Shown piece after piece: positions 34,701 to 44,550 of a stretch of 64,000 nucleotides of DNA. The stretch covers positions 78,838,948 to 78,902,947 of the forward strand of contig OY754464.1 of NCBI GenBank assembly GCA_963575645.1, in the 5' to 3' direction. The stretch comes from Xanthostigma xanthostigma (lineage: Eukaryota; Arthropoda; Insecta; Raphidioptera; Raphidiidae). Positions within the stretch are counted from its first letter, which is position 1. The number at the start of each line of letters is the position of its first letter. The translations under genes and the position numbers were made by a program. The notes under the pieces are model-generated. The model was not told where the DNA came from and searched no databases. It was given only the letters and a program-made list of their open reading frames with translations.

Positions 34701-36925
34701 TTTTCAATCGATAGGTAATGATAAAAAATATTATCTTTTTTACCGTGCGTGGGAGGCTTCAGTACTGGCGTAGCTGACGGCGACGATGCTATATGGTACT
34801 TAGAGCATTTTACGAGTCATTCAGTCATAAGGAAATGGACGACCTAAATATGTCGCTGGCTCCTAGGCTATTCCGCAGACACTATGAAATTATTTCGAAA
34901 TTATTGAAAATGGTCCATACTTCTTCATTTATGAAGATATCTAAAAATTTATTGAATAATATTTGACTAGCTTTTTAAGATCTTTTAAATGGCGTACGTT
35001 TAAACTTTTTATATTCAATTAGCTATTTACATGAACTCTTAGCCTGCGTGTGGGAATTGATTAATAATTAGGCACCTAAACACTTTACACGTCGACGAAA
35101 TTAAAAAAAATATTGGAAAAAAATTTGAGAAAAACTTAACTAACATTTACAACTTATGCAAAACATTAACTGAACACTCAACTAAAAATTTATAGTTTTC
35201 TGCCAACATTGGATTTTTATTATGAACTTTTCCACTTGACTATTTTTTCTTTACTAACGAAACCACAATTTTCTAACTACAATAACGTCTTTTTCCCTGG
35301 CTTCTAACTTTCTACACTAAATTTTATAAGTGCATAACCGTTACATATATTTTTTTTACTTCAGTAGGTAGTGAAAGCGTATATATTTTAATCCGATGTT
35401 TCTTTTGTGTCAAGATCACGGCATTGAAATTGGCATTTTGTAATTATTACATCAATATTTTTTATAATAGATATCTTTTCTTTGATTTTTGTTTACCTTT
35501 TACCTATTACTTCCAATTTACTTAGTATTGTTGTACGATAAAAACTAATATTGAAATGAAACTACAACAATAAAAATTAATTATTTAAAAAAGAAAAAAA
35601 TAAGGATCCCGACTGCACAAAAATGAAATTGATAACAATAAAGAGGAAAACAAATCGGAAAATCTCAACATGCAGCAGGTGGAGACCTATTTGGTTTTTT
35701 TTTCCTTTTGTTTTTGAATGGGTCACCACCACCCGCTTCATGTTGAGATTTTCCGAATTGTTTTCCTCTTTTTTGTTATCAATTTCACCTTTGTGCAGTC
35801 GGGTTTATTGTTTTTTTTTTTTTTTTTTTTATAATTAACTTTTTACATTTAAAATAATTTTTATCGTAAATTATAAAAAATTATAAGTACTAATTATTAT
35901 CTATGTTACATAACAGTAGACTATTTTGCAGATAATATATGCAGCTGTTTCGAACTTTAGTTATAGACTTTTTTATGAGGTTAAAAGCACTATCGCGTGC
36001 TTCCGAAAATTGTCTCATTATATTATTGATAGAGGTCAAGTTTATTAAAGTAGGTCATAATAATTAATGTATATTCTTTAAATAGTGCCTCAACACCTGA
36101 AATTTCCTCCTGAAAATACGTGTTCGCCTTTCAAAATCATTTCCAGATTATAACAATTATTGTATCGGGGTATCTTAATTTATATTGGCGATGGAGTGGT
36201 CGACAAAAGTAAATTTATTATACTGATCATAAAAAAAATTATGTATTACTAGCTGTAACCCGCGACTTCGTCCGCGTGGAATTTATATTTGTTCAGTTCG
36301 CAGAGTTTACGAAAAGACTTCCCTATTTTTCTAAGTTACTCCTTATAACATCAGGTATCTAAGTCCCGTCAAAATCGGTCCAGTCGTTTCGGAGATTAGC
36401 CGGAACAAACAGACAGACAAAACATTTAAAAATTATTTTTTTGTTATATTATGTATTTAGTAAGAAGCTGTTATTTTGACATTACAAACCGACATCAGAA
36501 GCTCAAATAATAATTTTCTATTGGAATATTTTTATAAAAAGCTAATAAAACTACTCATAATAGGACTGATCAAAATTTGGTTTCAATTCGTTTGATCTGT
36601 ATCGCGCTTACAGACAGACGAACAGACTTTTTCCAAAAAATTGTTTTTTGGTCTCGGGGGACCACAAAACGAGAAAATAATGCAAAAGTTTAGGAAAGTA
36701 AATTTTGACGCAAAATTAGTGGGTAGGTATACCATTCCCCTTGTGTAGTCTGAACGTTCTGTATTTTTTATAGAAGTATGTGACAAGCTTTAATGATTAT
36801 CTGATTAAATATTCAAATATAATTACTGATAAATTCAGTGTACATAACTGATTTAAAAAAATATAATTCAAATTGTGATAACTCACCCCAAATCCAATAT
36901 TCATCGCTGCAGGCGCAACTGACAT
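22549..36925 (-). CDS. Ninjurin family membrane protein; 2 alternative first exons, 1 shared exon, 4 alternative last exons
   Basis: Ninjurins are small two-pass plasma-membrane proteins. Vertebrate NINJ1 oligomerises to rupture the membrane of dying cells; insect members act in adhesion and tissue stress. The shared exon (30653-30477) carries YATKK and MLDIALLTANASQLK, nearly identical to the family signature. First exon is 33584-33438 (49 aa) or 36925-36887 (13 aa). Last exon is 28929-28738, 25538-25323, 23988-23791 or 22731-22549. All junctions are phase 0, so any combination stays in frame: predicted isoforms are 168-179 aa (long N-terminus) or 132-143 aa (short), near the family's usual 140-170. 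The splice point falls inside the first transmembrane helix, so the last exon replaces half of that helix, the loop, the second helix and the tail. Family identity is very secure; the alternative use is inferred from sequence. Confidence 0.92.
23352..23698 (+). repeat. MITE 'AACCTGCACGACCAGCAC' family, copy A
   Basis: Between ninjurin exons c and d. It shares AACCTGCACGACCAG, ACACATCACTAGCA and GACAGAAATTGCAGGCGACC with copy B at 29152-29530, in the same orientation. Confidence 0.75.
23763..23768 (-). terminator. Poly(A) signal for ninjurin exon c
   Basis: AATAAA on the minus strand, 23 bp after the stop of last exon c. It gives a very short 3' UTR. Confidence 0.65.
23791..23988 (-). CDS. 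Ninjurin alternative last exon c (65 aa, divergent)
   Basis: Acceptor TTTACTTTCTGGGATAG, phase 0, stop TAA, and AATAAA (plus coordinates 23763-23768) 23 bp after the stop. The architecture matches the others: helix half, polar loop, second helix, tail. The second helix contains Asp and Lys (FCDIIKMNF), unusual in a transmembrane span. A real gene segment is likely because frame, splice site and poly(A) signal coincide. Confidence 0.8.
   Translation of the reverse strand: MSAAALAVIMSLMNLDEDGKPQDMAAYINHVSLGFVMGAMFCDIIKMNFGLDPAVAQFNATLPSH
24679..24950. repeat. MITE, TIR TTAGAAGTGAAACTT, copy 2
   Basis: Ends TTAGAAGTGAAACTT and AAGTTTCACTTCTAA. In ninjurin, between exons b and c. Confidence 0.75.
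24973..25299. repeat. MITE, TIR TATAATACGCGCCACG, copy 2
   Basis: Same family as 6591-6910, inverted. It ends 24 bp before the stop of ninjurin exon b. Confidence 0.85.
25323..25538 (-). CDS. Ninjurin alternative last exon b (71 aa, most canonical)
   Basis: Acceptor GACGCTGCAG, phase 0. Encodes VGILFVIIGGLNIN and a second helix FVISVVNVVISGFGIE, closest of the four to the standard ninjurin C-terminal half (NxFI.AFG pattern). It has a longer polar tail. A MITE (24973-25299) begins 23 bp beyond the stop. Confidence 0.92.
   Translation of the reverse strand, partial: LMVGILFVIIGGLNINRDRDQTAAEVLNDIIVIFIFVISVVNVVISGFGIEHSSQPLILLREQAAPPEKLP
26652..26870 (+). repeat. Penelope-like terminal motif with 30-bp inverted repeat
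   Basis: Near-perfect ~28-bp arms (26652-26681 / 26723-26753), then CTGATGA (26820-26826), a GAAAA/TTTTC hairpin and GAAACG (26843-26848). This order is typical of Penelope-like elements and resembles a hammerhead core. Function not shown. Confidence 0.4.
27377..28225. mobile_element. pogo/Tigger-like element with nested hAT
   Basis: Ends GCGTAAACTCTATATAGCG and complement of CAGTGTAAACACC, with TA flanks. Interior GTTATTGAGAGTTGTCG-type motifs. A hAT MITE is inserted at 27508-27914. Confidence 0.65.
27508..27914. mobile_element. hAT MITE (CAGGGCCGGATTTAGG)
   Basis: Ends CAGGGCCGGATTTAG and CTAAATCCGGCATTG; exact 8-bp duplication CATAATAT at 27500-27507 and 27915-27922. Confidence 0.85.
28393..28726. 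repeat. MITE adjoining ninjurin exon a
   Basis: Ends AAGTGAAACTTTTATTGG and complement AATAAAAGTTTCACTT. Its right end is 12 bp from the exon a stop, and its left end supplies the nearest AATAAA on the minus strand. Confidence 0.7.
28738..28929 (-). CDS. Ninjurin alternative last exon a (63 aa)
   Basis: Acceptor GTCCTGCACAG, phase 0, stop TAA. Starts V-I-V-G-I-L, has a central polar loop and a second hydrophobic helix ending LLISVFD. No AATAAA lies close by; the nearest on this strand is at 28402-28407, inside the MITE that begins 12 bp after the stop. Confidence 0.85.
   Translation of the reverse strand, partial: VIVGILCLSLNLLRDCRLHLAEYHESANFINYFTTACSFVVTALNLLISVFDPSIAQYITFDE
29152..29530 (+). 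repeat. MITE 'AACCTGCACGACCAGCAC' family, copy B
   Basis: Terminal inverted repeats: CGCGCACACTT…CATAAACCTGCACGACC and complement. Between the shared ninjurin exon and exon a. Confidence 0.8.
30227..30432. mobile_element. hAT-like MITE (CAGCCCTGGATCTACG)
   Basis: Ends CAGCCCTGGATCTACG and CGTAGATCCGGGGCTG; flanks GCTATCA and GCTATTCA are a probable decayed duplication. It ends 44 bp from the donor of the shared ninjurin exon. Confidence 0.7.
30477..30653 (-). CDS. Ninjurin shared exon (conserved core)
   Basis: Acceptor TGTTTAG, donor CTGCAG/GTCAGT, 59 codons, phase 0 at both ends. Encodes NRYATKKTIAQGMLDIALL, then TANASQLKYVL and the first half of transmembrane helix 1 ending SIVLQ. It covers the amphipathic-helix region and is the best match to vertebrate NINJ1/NINJ2. 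Confidence 0.96.
31147..31557 (+). repeat. MITE with internal tandem array, copy 1
   Basis: Shares TTAGCGGCGTTGTACAC, CCGGAGTGCAACCCGTC and TTCGTAAGACG with the inverted copy at 57128-57352. Confidence 0.7.
31281..31490. repeat. Three tandem copies of a 70-bp unit
   Basis: Units start at 31281, 31351 and 31421 with AGACATYTAGC and end GATCGAAAATTC; they are almost identical, so the expansion is recent. Confidence 0.9.
32066..32570. repeat. Foldback MITE, family 1 copy 2
   Basis: Arms of about 200 bp, ends GAGTTTTAAGTTGATGC and complement. Located in ninjurin intron 1. Confidence 0.85.
33438..33584 (-). CDS. Ninjurin first exon (49 aa, hydrophilic N-terminus)
   Basis: ATG begins 49 codons that are charged and low in hydrophobic residues, ending AAVK at an AAG/GTAAAA donor, phase 0. 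An in-frame stop lies just upstream, so this ATG is the likely start. Variable hydrophilic N-termini are normal for ninjurins. Open frame continuing below 33438 is intron read-through. Confidence 0.85.
34119..34866. repeat. 750-bp near-palindrome
   Basis: Arms of about 330 bp from TAGGAGCCAGCGACA to its complement. Centre near 34490. It contains repeated GTCAGCTG motifs. Between the two ninjurin first exons. Confidence 0.9.
35605..35812. repeat. Inverted-repeat element
   Basis: CCCGACTGCACAAA and complement; interior TCTCAACATG mirrored. A half copy is at 54778-54900. Confidence 0.75.
36249..36425 (-). repeat. Helitron-like fragment
   Basis: Starts TACTAGCTGTAACCCGCGAC and includes the GTTTCGGAGATTAGCC block, a sequence type widespread in insect genomes. 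Confidence 0.5.
36560..36785. repeat. LINE 3'-end-like repeat, second copy
   Basis: Matches the 14160-14330 repeat, with ACAGACAGACGAACAGAC. Confidence 0.5.
36887..36925 (-). CDS. Ninjurin alternative first exon (13 aa)
   Basis: ATG opens 13 codons (M-S-V-A-P-A-A-M-N-I-G-F-G) that end at a perfect GTGAGT donor in phase 0, the phase required by the shared exon. A second in-frame ATG lies at 36904. This would give a short N-terminus in place of the 49-residue one. Support is the donor plus phase only, so a transcript is needed. Confidence 0.5.
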
Positions 36926-37566
36926 GAGCCCTTTCCACCGTTAACCTTTTTAAGTTTAACTTCAAAGCTTTTTTCTGCTAACTCCACATAAGAATGCGTT
37001 TATATCACCCATAAACCCTCGCGTCTCTGTCACTTTTATTGTTACGTACAGAGAAATATATTGATTATTTACAGAACGCAGATACAAACACACGTGACTC
37101 ACTCGCAGTGTTTTGTTTTTTATATGTAAAACAAAACACGATCTTAATTAATTACCTACTGTGTTTTATTTAAACGAATTATTTGCAAGTGCGAATACAC
37201 TGACTAATAAGAGAATGCAACAGCTGTGATTTAACGGTGTTAATTTATTATTAATATAAGTTGTAAAATTCTTCTTCGCGCTCACTGGTCAGTTTGAAAC
37301 TCATTCATAGTTACACTACAACGGTCTTGGATAAAAGCGTACAGTTTGATGTAAATATACAGCAAGCAAAGTAGTACGAATTATATGAATGAGTATTTAA
37401 TCATGCCTTAATCTATTGTAACACTACATTTGTGACTGTGGGTGTACTAAAATTGCAGACGGAAATTTATTGGTCGAAACAAAATTATTATTTCGGAGTA
37501 AGACATTGGAAAATTGTATCTTTATTGAGCTGAAATTTTTAATATTTTAGTTTGTCAGCTACGTAG

Positions 37567-37875
37567 GAGGTCATCCATAAATTACGTCACATGTTAAGGC
37601 AGAGGAAGGGGGTCCACAAAGTGTGACAAGAGGGAGGGGGGAGTCACAGGCTTAGTGACGTCACATGTATAAATAAAAAAAAACTCTTTAAATAGAAACA
37701 TAAATAATTTTGGAAGTGCTGTTTTCATTTAATGATTTCTAAATTTAAAATTGCAAAATATGTGACGTCACACCAGGGGAGGGGGAGACACACAAATGTG
37801 AGCACCTTTGACTAAGACGGGGGGGGGGGCTCCAAAAATCATGACATTCGTGTGACGTAATTTATGGATGGCCTC
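37567..37875. repeat. MITE, TIR GAGG(T/C)CATCCATAAATTACG
   Basis: Inverted ends of about 24 bp; the interior has GTGACGTCAC-like and G-rich segments. The rest of 36926-40200 has no gene. Confidence 0.85.
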
Positions 37876-38254
37876 TAACTACTTAATTACTAATTTCTTC
37901 AGAACAAAAGAACTATTAGAACGACTAGGTGGATCGAAACCAAATTTTAGTAAATTGTTTGACAAGTAAAAATGAAGAGCCCTCTTGTTTTTAGAGAAGA
38001 TGGACGCATGCGCAGAAGAGATATACGTTAGAACTTTGTTTGAAAAACTATTTATTTTTTCACACATCCTTAGTGGGTAAATAAAAAGGCGCAGTCTTGT
38101 GTGGTTCCGATTTAATCATCCATTCTATGTTCTATTATGTATTGTTATTTTGCTTTTGTCGTTTACAATTTACACCCATTGGACCATTCAATATTACGAA
38201 CGTTTTTTTTTCGCTATTTCTGAATCCTCGGCTCGCCTTGAGCATCATTGCGCG

Positions 38255-39065
38255 CAGTGTAAAAATATCAAACTTTCGGCCGTTGTGGTGTAATAGGTAG
38301 GTATACTATTTAAGGGTCGTATTATAATTTATTTTGCCCAAAAACTTAAGCAATTATTAAATACACTATTTCTTACGGTCAGCCAGTGGTAAAAAAATTA
38401 GGTTGGTACCTATAACTTATTCATCAGTTGCGTGTTTTAAATTGAGGGTTATCAATTTTAGGTTTAATTTGTTAGGAAATACGTTAACTATAAGTTTTGT
38501 AATTCGTTTCAAGGTTTAGGGTGTTTAAACACAAAATAATAGTAGGTACAGGATTTCCACTTGATTTTTAATGTCGTCTCTGCAATATCCTACATCCATC
38601 ATAAGTACCTATAATATATTTTGTCTAATTAATACATTGTGTTCGGGTAAAATCAAATATAAACTATCTTTTGAAAATAAATATGTTTTCTTCATACCTC
38701 GATCGAAAGTGCATACTTTCGGCCTCAATTGTAAGGCAGAAAGTCTAACATTTACTCCTTGGTCGGATTACACGCACCAATGAGGGAAGTTCGTACGTTC
38801 GGGCGCTAGTAAAGCAAAAACAACCACTCAATTGTTGTTTAGCTGTCGTTTCCATAGCAACCTTATTACATTTTAACTAATAGTCGCGAACAGCTGTCAT
38901 TCGTGTTTTTACGTATAACCTCAAAGCTTCTTGCTTGGAATTTATCTGTTTTTTTTATGTAATTAATAAGTAATTAATGTATTTAATAAGCGTTCTTACG
39001 ACTGAGGTATGAAGAAAAATAGTATACACCACACTTTCGGCCCTTGTGGTGTAATATACTATTTT
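38255..39065. repeat. Candidate element bounded by TTCGGCC.TTGTGGTGTAAT repeats
   Basis: The motif occurs near 38275 and again at about 39035; a third, partial CTTTCGGCC lies near 38715. Borders uncertain. Confidence 0.35.
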
Positions 39066-39860
39066 GGAAATTCAAAGATGGTGACAGGGACACTATCAAC
39101 ACGAAATTTTTAGATGAGAAGGAGGAGTCATTTTATAACTCCTCTACACATTCGTTTAAAAAAATTGAAAAATTGTTTTCTAAATAGTTAACAGAATAAA
39201 ATGCAAGTTAGTGAATATCTGCAAAATAAATAAATTATATTCTTCGAAACAAACATTACAAAAATAATACATTTACATTTTATAAATAAATCAGTCTAAT
39301 TTCATAAAAATAAAAATAAATGCCTTGGGCAGGACCTAGAAACAAAGAAACCAGATAGATATTGCAAATTATAGACGCTCAATAAAAGGGTTCATTTATT
39401 GATCGGTATTTGAAATTATATCAGTTAATCTTCAAGATCGAACAAATAAGATAAAATAAAATATTTCAAACTTTATAATTGTTCCTTTTTATCCCAGATC
39501 CTGGATTTTTTTTATTTACAAAAATTTTATAATCGAATCAAATATTTTTTCAATATAATACTAAAATGTCAAAACAATTTTTATAGTAATTTTTCTGTGG
39601 CGTTATAATAATAAGCGTATGTTTTTATATTTTTAGTTTTTACGTATTTGGAACAAAAACAGGTATTCGTTATATGAACTAGGTATACCTATACCTGAAT
39701 CTACAATTATTTCACACTATATACATTTATATTTTATTTGTACCTAACGGGTATTCCATTACTAAATTTTTAGCATAAGACAAATCAACTGTATAATTAG
39801 GGAATGTAAAGCTCTAATAATTGTCCAAATCTTTGATTAACGTCTGAATAGAACTCTTCA

Positions 39861-40010
39861 AATTAATAAAATTATCGACGAATTTTTTCAGACTATATAT
39901 TAACAAAAATTAGAAAATTCCGGACCGAAACGTCATCTATTGGATTATAATTTTATCATTTTTGTTAATATATAGTTTGAAAAAATTGGTTAATAATTTT
40001 ATTTATTAAT
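39861..40010. repeat. Inverted repeat with GAAACGTC centre
   Basis: Arms with ACTATATATTAACAAAAAT and complement around CCGAAACGTCATC. Resembles Penelope-like terminal repeats. Confidence 0.5.
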
Positions 40011-40621
40011 AATAATTGTGTTTTACCCGACTACCTCTGAAGAAAGGTACTGTTTTTTTTTTTCAAATCCTGTTTGAAATTATATCAAAACAAAGTTTTA
40101 AATAATAAACTTAGCAAAACCTTGCAACAACAAAAAATAATTCTACTTAAACAAAATATTAATAATATATGGCATTATTTTTATGTTCTTTGGGAGGACA
40201 ACAAAAATATCATTTATGGCTGATACATTATATTTACAGATTTGTCATTAAAATTTCAAAATAGGCATTTTTATTTCACCGTATTAAATTCATTTTTTTC
40301 ACGAGCCCCTATAAAATAGCTGTTTTTCATGCCTGTATAGGTGTATAAAAATGATCCGTTTAGCACTAATGCGTAAAATAAAACAAAAGAAATGCGAAAC
40401 ATACTCATACATTTCCAAAGTAAAAGGACAAAAATTAAACGCAGCCCTTCCTCAAAATTGAACTGTCAACAAATTTTTAAAGCTATGTGAAAATCAGCTA
40501 TTTTAAAAGCGGTACGTGCAAAAAAATATTTGTATTTCGTGCGTGATGATATTATAACTCATGTGACTTTTAAAACTCGCTGTAAAATACGTCACACGCA
40601 TTAGAAACATAACCTACAATT

Positions 40622-42370
40622 TTAATTTGCGACTGAAACAAAATTTACGCGATGGACAACCCGTTTGTGTTTGATAAGACATACTTTTCGAACATAACTT
40701 TTGCCGCAAACTTCACATCGGTTTAGTTCGTTCACATGCAAAAGCTTATGTCGACTTAAGTGATTCGATCGTCGGAAACCCTTACAGCAAATGTCGCAAC
40801 GATACGGTCTTTCGTTGGTATGACAGCGACTGTGTCTTTTCAGATCGCCCGAACCAATGAATCTCATCTTACAAATACTACACTGATGACGTCTAATATC
40901 TGAGTGTATGAGTTTGTGAGTTATAAGATTGCTTTGCGAAGCAAATTTTTTTTCACACACATTGCATTCATACGGTTTCTCACCGGTATGGACACGTTTA
41001 TGTTTTGTCAAATACTGCGTCATTGCAAACCGTTTCTGGCAAATTTCGCATTGATACGGTTTGTCTTTCGTATGCTGGCGACGATTGTGCGAATTTAAAT
41101 GAGTCGATTGTGAAAAATTCTTATTGCAAATATCACACTTGAACGGTTTTGAACCAGAATGAGTGCGTTCGTGTTTGCGCAAGTCGTTTGTTGCTGTAAA
41201 ACGTTTGTAGCATATTTCACATTGATACGGTTTGTTTCCCGAATGGATGCGCACGTGTATGGTTAGACTGTACTTTGCCGTGAAACGTTTGTTGCAAATT
41301 TGACAGTGATACGGTTTCTCCCCCGTATGTATACGTTTGTGGTTTGACAAATGATCCATTCTCGCGAAAGATTTGTTGCACACTTCACACTCGTACGGTT
41401 TCTCGCCTGTGTGGATTCGTTTATGCGTTATTAAATTACCGGCTTCTGTGAAACGTTTGTCGCATATTTCACACTGGTAAGGTTTCACGCCGGTATGAAT
41501 ACGTTTGTGCTTGCCAAGGTCACTCGAACAATTGAACCTTTTATTACAGATTGCACAGTGGTACGGCTTTTGTTTTGTGTGACGAATTTCGTGAGAAGCC
41601 AAGCAACACTTCGTTCGGAAACACTTAGGGCATTCGGTGCAATAGTAAAGTTGCTCACTCGAATGAATAAGTTTGTGTTCTAGTAAGTTGTCTGACGACG
41701 AAAAACATTTTGAGCAATCGTTGCATTGATAGAGTTCACTAGAATGAAGAGGTTTATGTTCAAGTAAATTATTTACAGTTGGAAAACATGTCGAGCATTC
41801 GGTGCACTGATAATTTTTTTCAGTTGAAGAATAGTATTTGTTTGTTTTAAAACTTTTCTCAGTGTTCATCTTGGCTTGTTTATTTACACTGTCGATTTTT
41901 GAAATTACGTGTTTATAATTAGTTTTGAAAACGTACGGACACCTGTGTGGCTCAAAACGTTCTTCAAAACTTTTAAGGCAAATGTGTTGATAATTTTTTT
42001 TTATTTCGACAGGTTCTGTATTTAAGTTCACTTTTGTTTCTTCCACTTCGATTTTACAGGCCGATGTATTTAATGTAGCATTATCATCATTTAAAAAATC
42101 AGACAATTCATGATTTCCTTCACTTTCTAATTTCTGTATGAAACAATCAAAAACTTCCTTAGAAATTTCCTCAGTTTCTTTTATTAAGTTATTTCCAGAT
42201 GCATAATTGTTGTCTGATTCTTTATCTGTTTTTATTGTGTCAATAACTGTGCCTGTATTATTTTCATTGCAATAATCGTACGCTTCAGAGTTTTCAACAA
42301 ACTCTTGATTATTTTTATGTTCTAATGAACTCTGGGTTAATTTGTTTATTACCAAGTTAAGTTCATTCAT
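40622..42370 (-). CDS. C2H2 zinc-finger protein, 14 fingers, 582 aa
   Basis: Predicted nuclear DNA-binding regulator. Residues 1-125 are acidic and polar with no recognisable ZAD, BTB or SCAN domain. From Tyr187 to about residue 573 there are 14 consecutive C2H2 fingers of the CxxC-12-HxxxH type, joined mostly by TGEKPY-like linkers (HTGEKPY, HTGVKPY, HSGNKPY). Fingers 1-3 have shorter or altered linkers. All cysteine and histidine ligands are present; finger 9 and finger 14 have four residues between the two histidines. The main coding block is intronless. An in-frame TAA lies 15 bases upstream of ATG. Targets cannot be read from sequence. A candidate AATAAA lies at 40270-40275 (minus strand). 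Likely lineage-specific, so no symbol is given. Confidence 0.93.
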   Translation of the reverse strand: MNELNLVINKLTQSSLEHKNNQEFVENSEAYDYCNENNTGTVIDTIKTDKESDNNYASGNNLIKETEEISKEVFDCFIQKLESEGNHELSDFLNDDNATLNTSACKIEVEETKVNLNTEPVEIKKNYQHICLKSFEERFEPHRCPYVFKTNYKHVISKIDSVNKQAKMNTEKSFKTNKYYSSTEKNYQCTECSTCFPTVNNLLEHKPLHSSELYQCNDCSKCFSSSDNLLEHKLIHSSEQLYYCTECPKCFRTKCCLASHEIRHTKQKPYHCAICNKRFNCSSDLGKHKRIHTGVKPYQCEICDKRFTEAGNLITHKRIHTGEKPYECEVCNKSFARMDHLSNHKRIHTGEKPYHCQICNKRFTAKYSLTIHVRIHSGNKPYQCEICYKRFTATNDLRKHERTHSGSKPFKCDICNKNFSQSTHLNSHNRRQHTKDKPYQCEICQKRFAMTQYLTKHKRVHTGEKPYECNVCEKKFASQSNLITHKLIHSDIRRHQCSICKMRFIGSGDLKRHSRCHTNERPYRCDICCKGFRRSNHLSRHKLLHVNELNRCEVCGKSYVRKVCLIKHKRVVHRVNFVSVAN

Positions 42371-42505
42371 GCTATTGGTAGTTTATCTTCAATTCCGCAG
42401 TTACTTCAATAAAATAAGGAATCTAGATAAATACAAACAACTGTAATTTAATAATAGCAGAGATAAATCATTTTTATTTGCAGTCTTAAAGATTTTGATA
42501 CTTAC

Positions 42506-42621
42506 ATGAACGGAAGCGCACTTGCTATTAATATTAAACTGAAATTGTCTAAGTTTGTGTTTTTTACACAATGTTTTGTACTATTGTTGGATATTAATGT
42601 ACAGCGGCGGTCTTTCTCCAT
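42506..42621 (-). other. Probable upstream exon of the zinc-finger gene
   Basis: A near-perfect donor (CAT/GTAAGTATC) ends at 42506. The sequence before it holds an ATG at 42621 with 38 open codons plus two bases. Two acceptors are possible. AG before 42403 makes this a 5' UTR exon with an upstream ORF. AG before 42371 (AATAG/C) would fuse its frame directly to the zinc-finger frame, adding 39 residues, but it has a poor pyrimidine tract. Confidence 0.4.
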
Positions 42622-43210
42622 AATTTGAACAAATAATAAACTCCACCGTAAGAACTTTAGACAAAAACATGTAATTTGTAAAATCAAATGTCATTACCTA
42701 TTATGTAAAAATTACACAACGAAGTCAGAGATATATAATTCCCAGTGCTGCCAACTTCAGTGCTTAATAACATTTTGAAAATGATTGAAATAATTTTTGT
42801 TTGAAACTCTTTTTCTTGCTTTTTCTACAATTTTGGCTAATAATGTAAAATGTTATTTTTCATCTAAAGATTAAAAATTAAACAATTACCCTTCGTTCAA
42901 GTATTGTAAAAATTACTCCGGAACTGTGTCGAATTGGTTTTCGTTTTAAAAAACAAATATGTGCAAAATTAAAATTTATTATTGTACCGCGACTGCCTAA
43001 GTGCCTACTAACATAAAAGGTATAGGTACTTACTTACTGTTATTTTTTTTCGACCTAACTTTATTCTGAAAGTTGACAAAATAGTCACTACAGGTTTTTT
43101 TCTTTTTAGCAAAAAATAAAATAATACGGTTGGTTGAAGAGATCGGATAACTGGGTGCGCTGTTAAAAATAGTTATTTTAAGTTCTTGTTTAAAACTTCA
43201 TAAAAAAAAA

Positions 43211-43452
43211 ATTGGTTGTCTGTAAAGTCGGTTTACGGACGATAGTTTTACGTGATAACGTATTCCGCTCGAATATCATATTTAATAATACATAACCTAA
43301 ATTTTTAGCTGTCAAACTTGGGCCGATCGTGCTTCTCTATCGCTTATACTGCGCTCTCGCTTGCACGCACAGGGTCAGGCGGAACGTTACACTTTTTCGT
43401 GCGTGCAGCTGGTGTTTCATCAATAATTTATAAGACGTTATCACGTCAAAAA
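43211..43452 (+). repeat. MITE, 'TTGGTTGTCTGTAAAG' family, copy 1
   Basis: Subterminal GATAACG / CGTTATCACGT inverted ends; interior GCGTGCAGCTGGTGTTTC. Inverted copies at 59344-59952 and 62728-62958. Confidence 0.75.
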
Positions 43453-43855
43453 CTAGCGGCCCGGTTCGATTTTTCCCGTGTAGATTAAATTTAAATAAGT
43501 TGTTTAATTGTGGGATCTCATTCGTTAATATCTTACTTCGTCTCCGAGTTATTGGCTGGTTATTTATTAAAGTTTATGCCTCGTTGATTGTTAAAATAAG
43601 TATATTATAAATATTTGATATTTTGACAATACAAAAATTGCTTACGGCAAATCACCTCACTCTCTTTTGCTTTTAAATGAAAGTGTTTTCGCTAGAGGCA
43701 AACGAAGAAACGTTTTATATATTATTATACCTACACTCTTGTTAAAAAATAAAGCATCACTTGTAAATAAAAGAATGTTTATCTTTTCAAATAATTACTT
43801 GACGGTTAGAGTGCTGGACCAGTATTGCCCAGAGCAGTACTGGTACGTTGCATGA

Positions 43856-44150
43856 AGGTCGCTGCATACGACGCTGAATTCGCCGCTAGATTTGGCCGCT
43901 AGGTTTCAAGCGTGCTGTGTTCGCTTCACACAATGCGTGTATCGAAGCTGGATTTGTTGATGGATTTGGTGCGCACACTATGACGCTATGTTTGTTTGTG
44001 GGCGTTTGCCCGTGTCGCCCAAGTGACAAGATGCTGTTTCCTGATTGGTTCTTGCTCACAACAAGCACGAAAAATAGCTCCGGTTATATAATTTTGAAAT
44101 TCATCTGATGACCACCATCCAGTACCTACAAGTTCCAGGAGTGATTTCAT
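43856..44150. repeat. MITE, 'GCCTCGTG.ACAGCGGCC' family, copy 2 (partial)
   Basis: Begins GTCGCTGCATACGA and shares GCGTTTGCC and TTGCTCAC blocks with the other copies. About 400 bp upstream of the short CSP start. Confidence 0.55.
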
Positions 44151-44550
44151 TCGGTCCAATTTACCTCCGCTAGCGCGCTTGAAAAAGTTCCACTTCAATA
44201 ATGTTTATTCTTATGTCAATTTATGTTCATAACCTTACATTTTTCTACAAGGTATATTTCGTATAAATCCATAATATTTAAGCATTCATTTCCGTTCAGT
44301 GTTCTCTTTTGTAAATGTATTTGTGAAATCCGAAAGTTATGTTTCGATTTAAAAGATAATAAGCGTGTATACATATATCATTATGATGGATAAATGAGCG
44401 CTCTTACTGGTCGCGTTTTAAAAATAACGCGGTTTCTCACAGTAGTGATAAATACATTGGAAACCGATGCTGATGGTTCATTTGTTAGATATACTTTCAC
44501 AACAAAGGGCGCGGAACGTTAGTTGATGCGAAATAAATGAAAAGATCGAA

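Noticed and set aside
43986-44198. 70-codon minus frame upstream of the short CSP
   Set aside because: Lies in MITE sequence, no coding signal.
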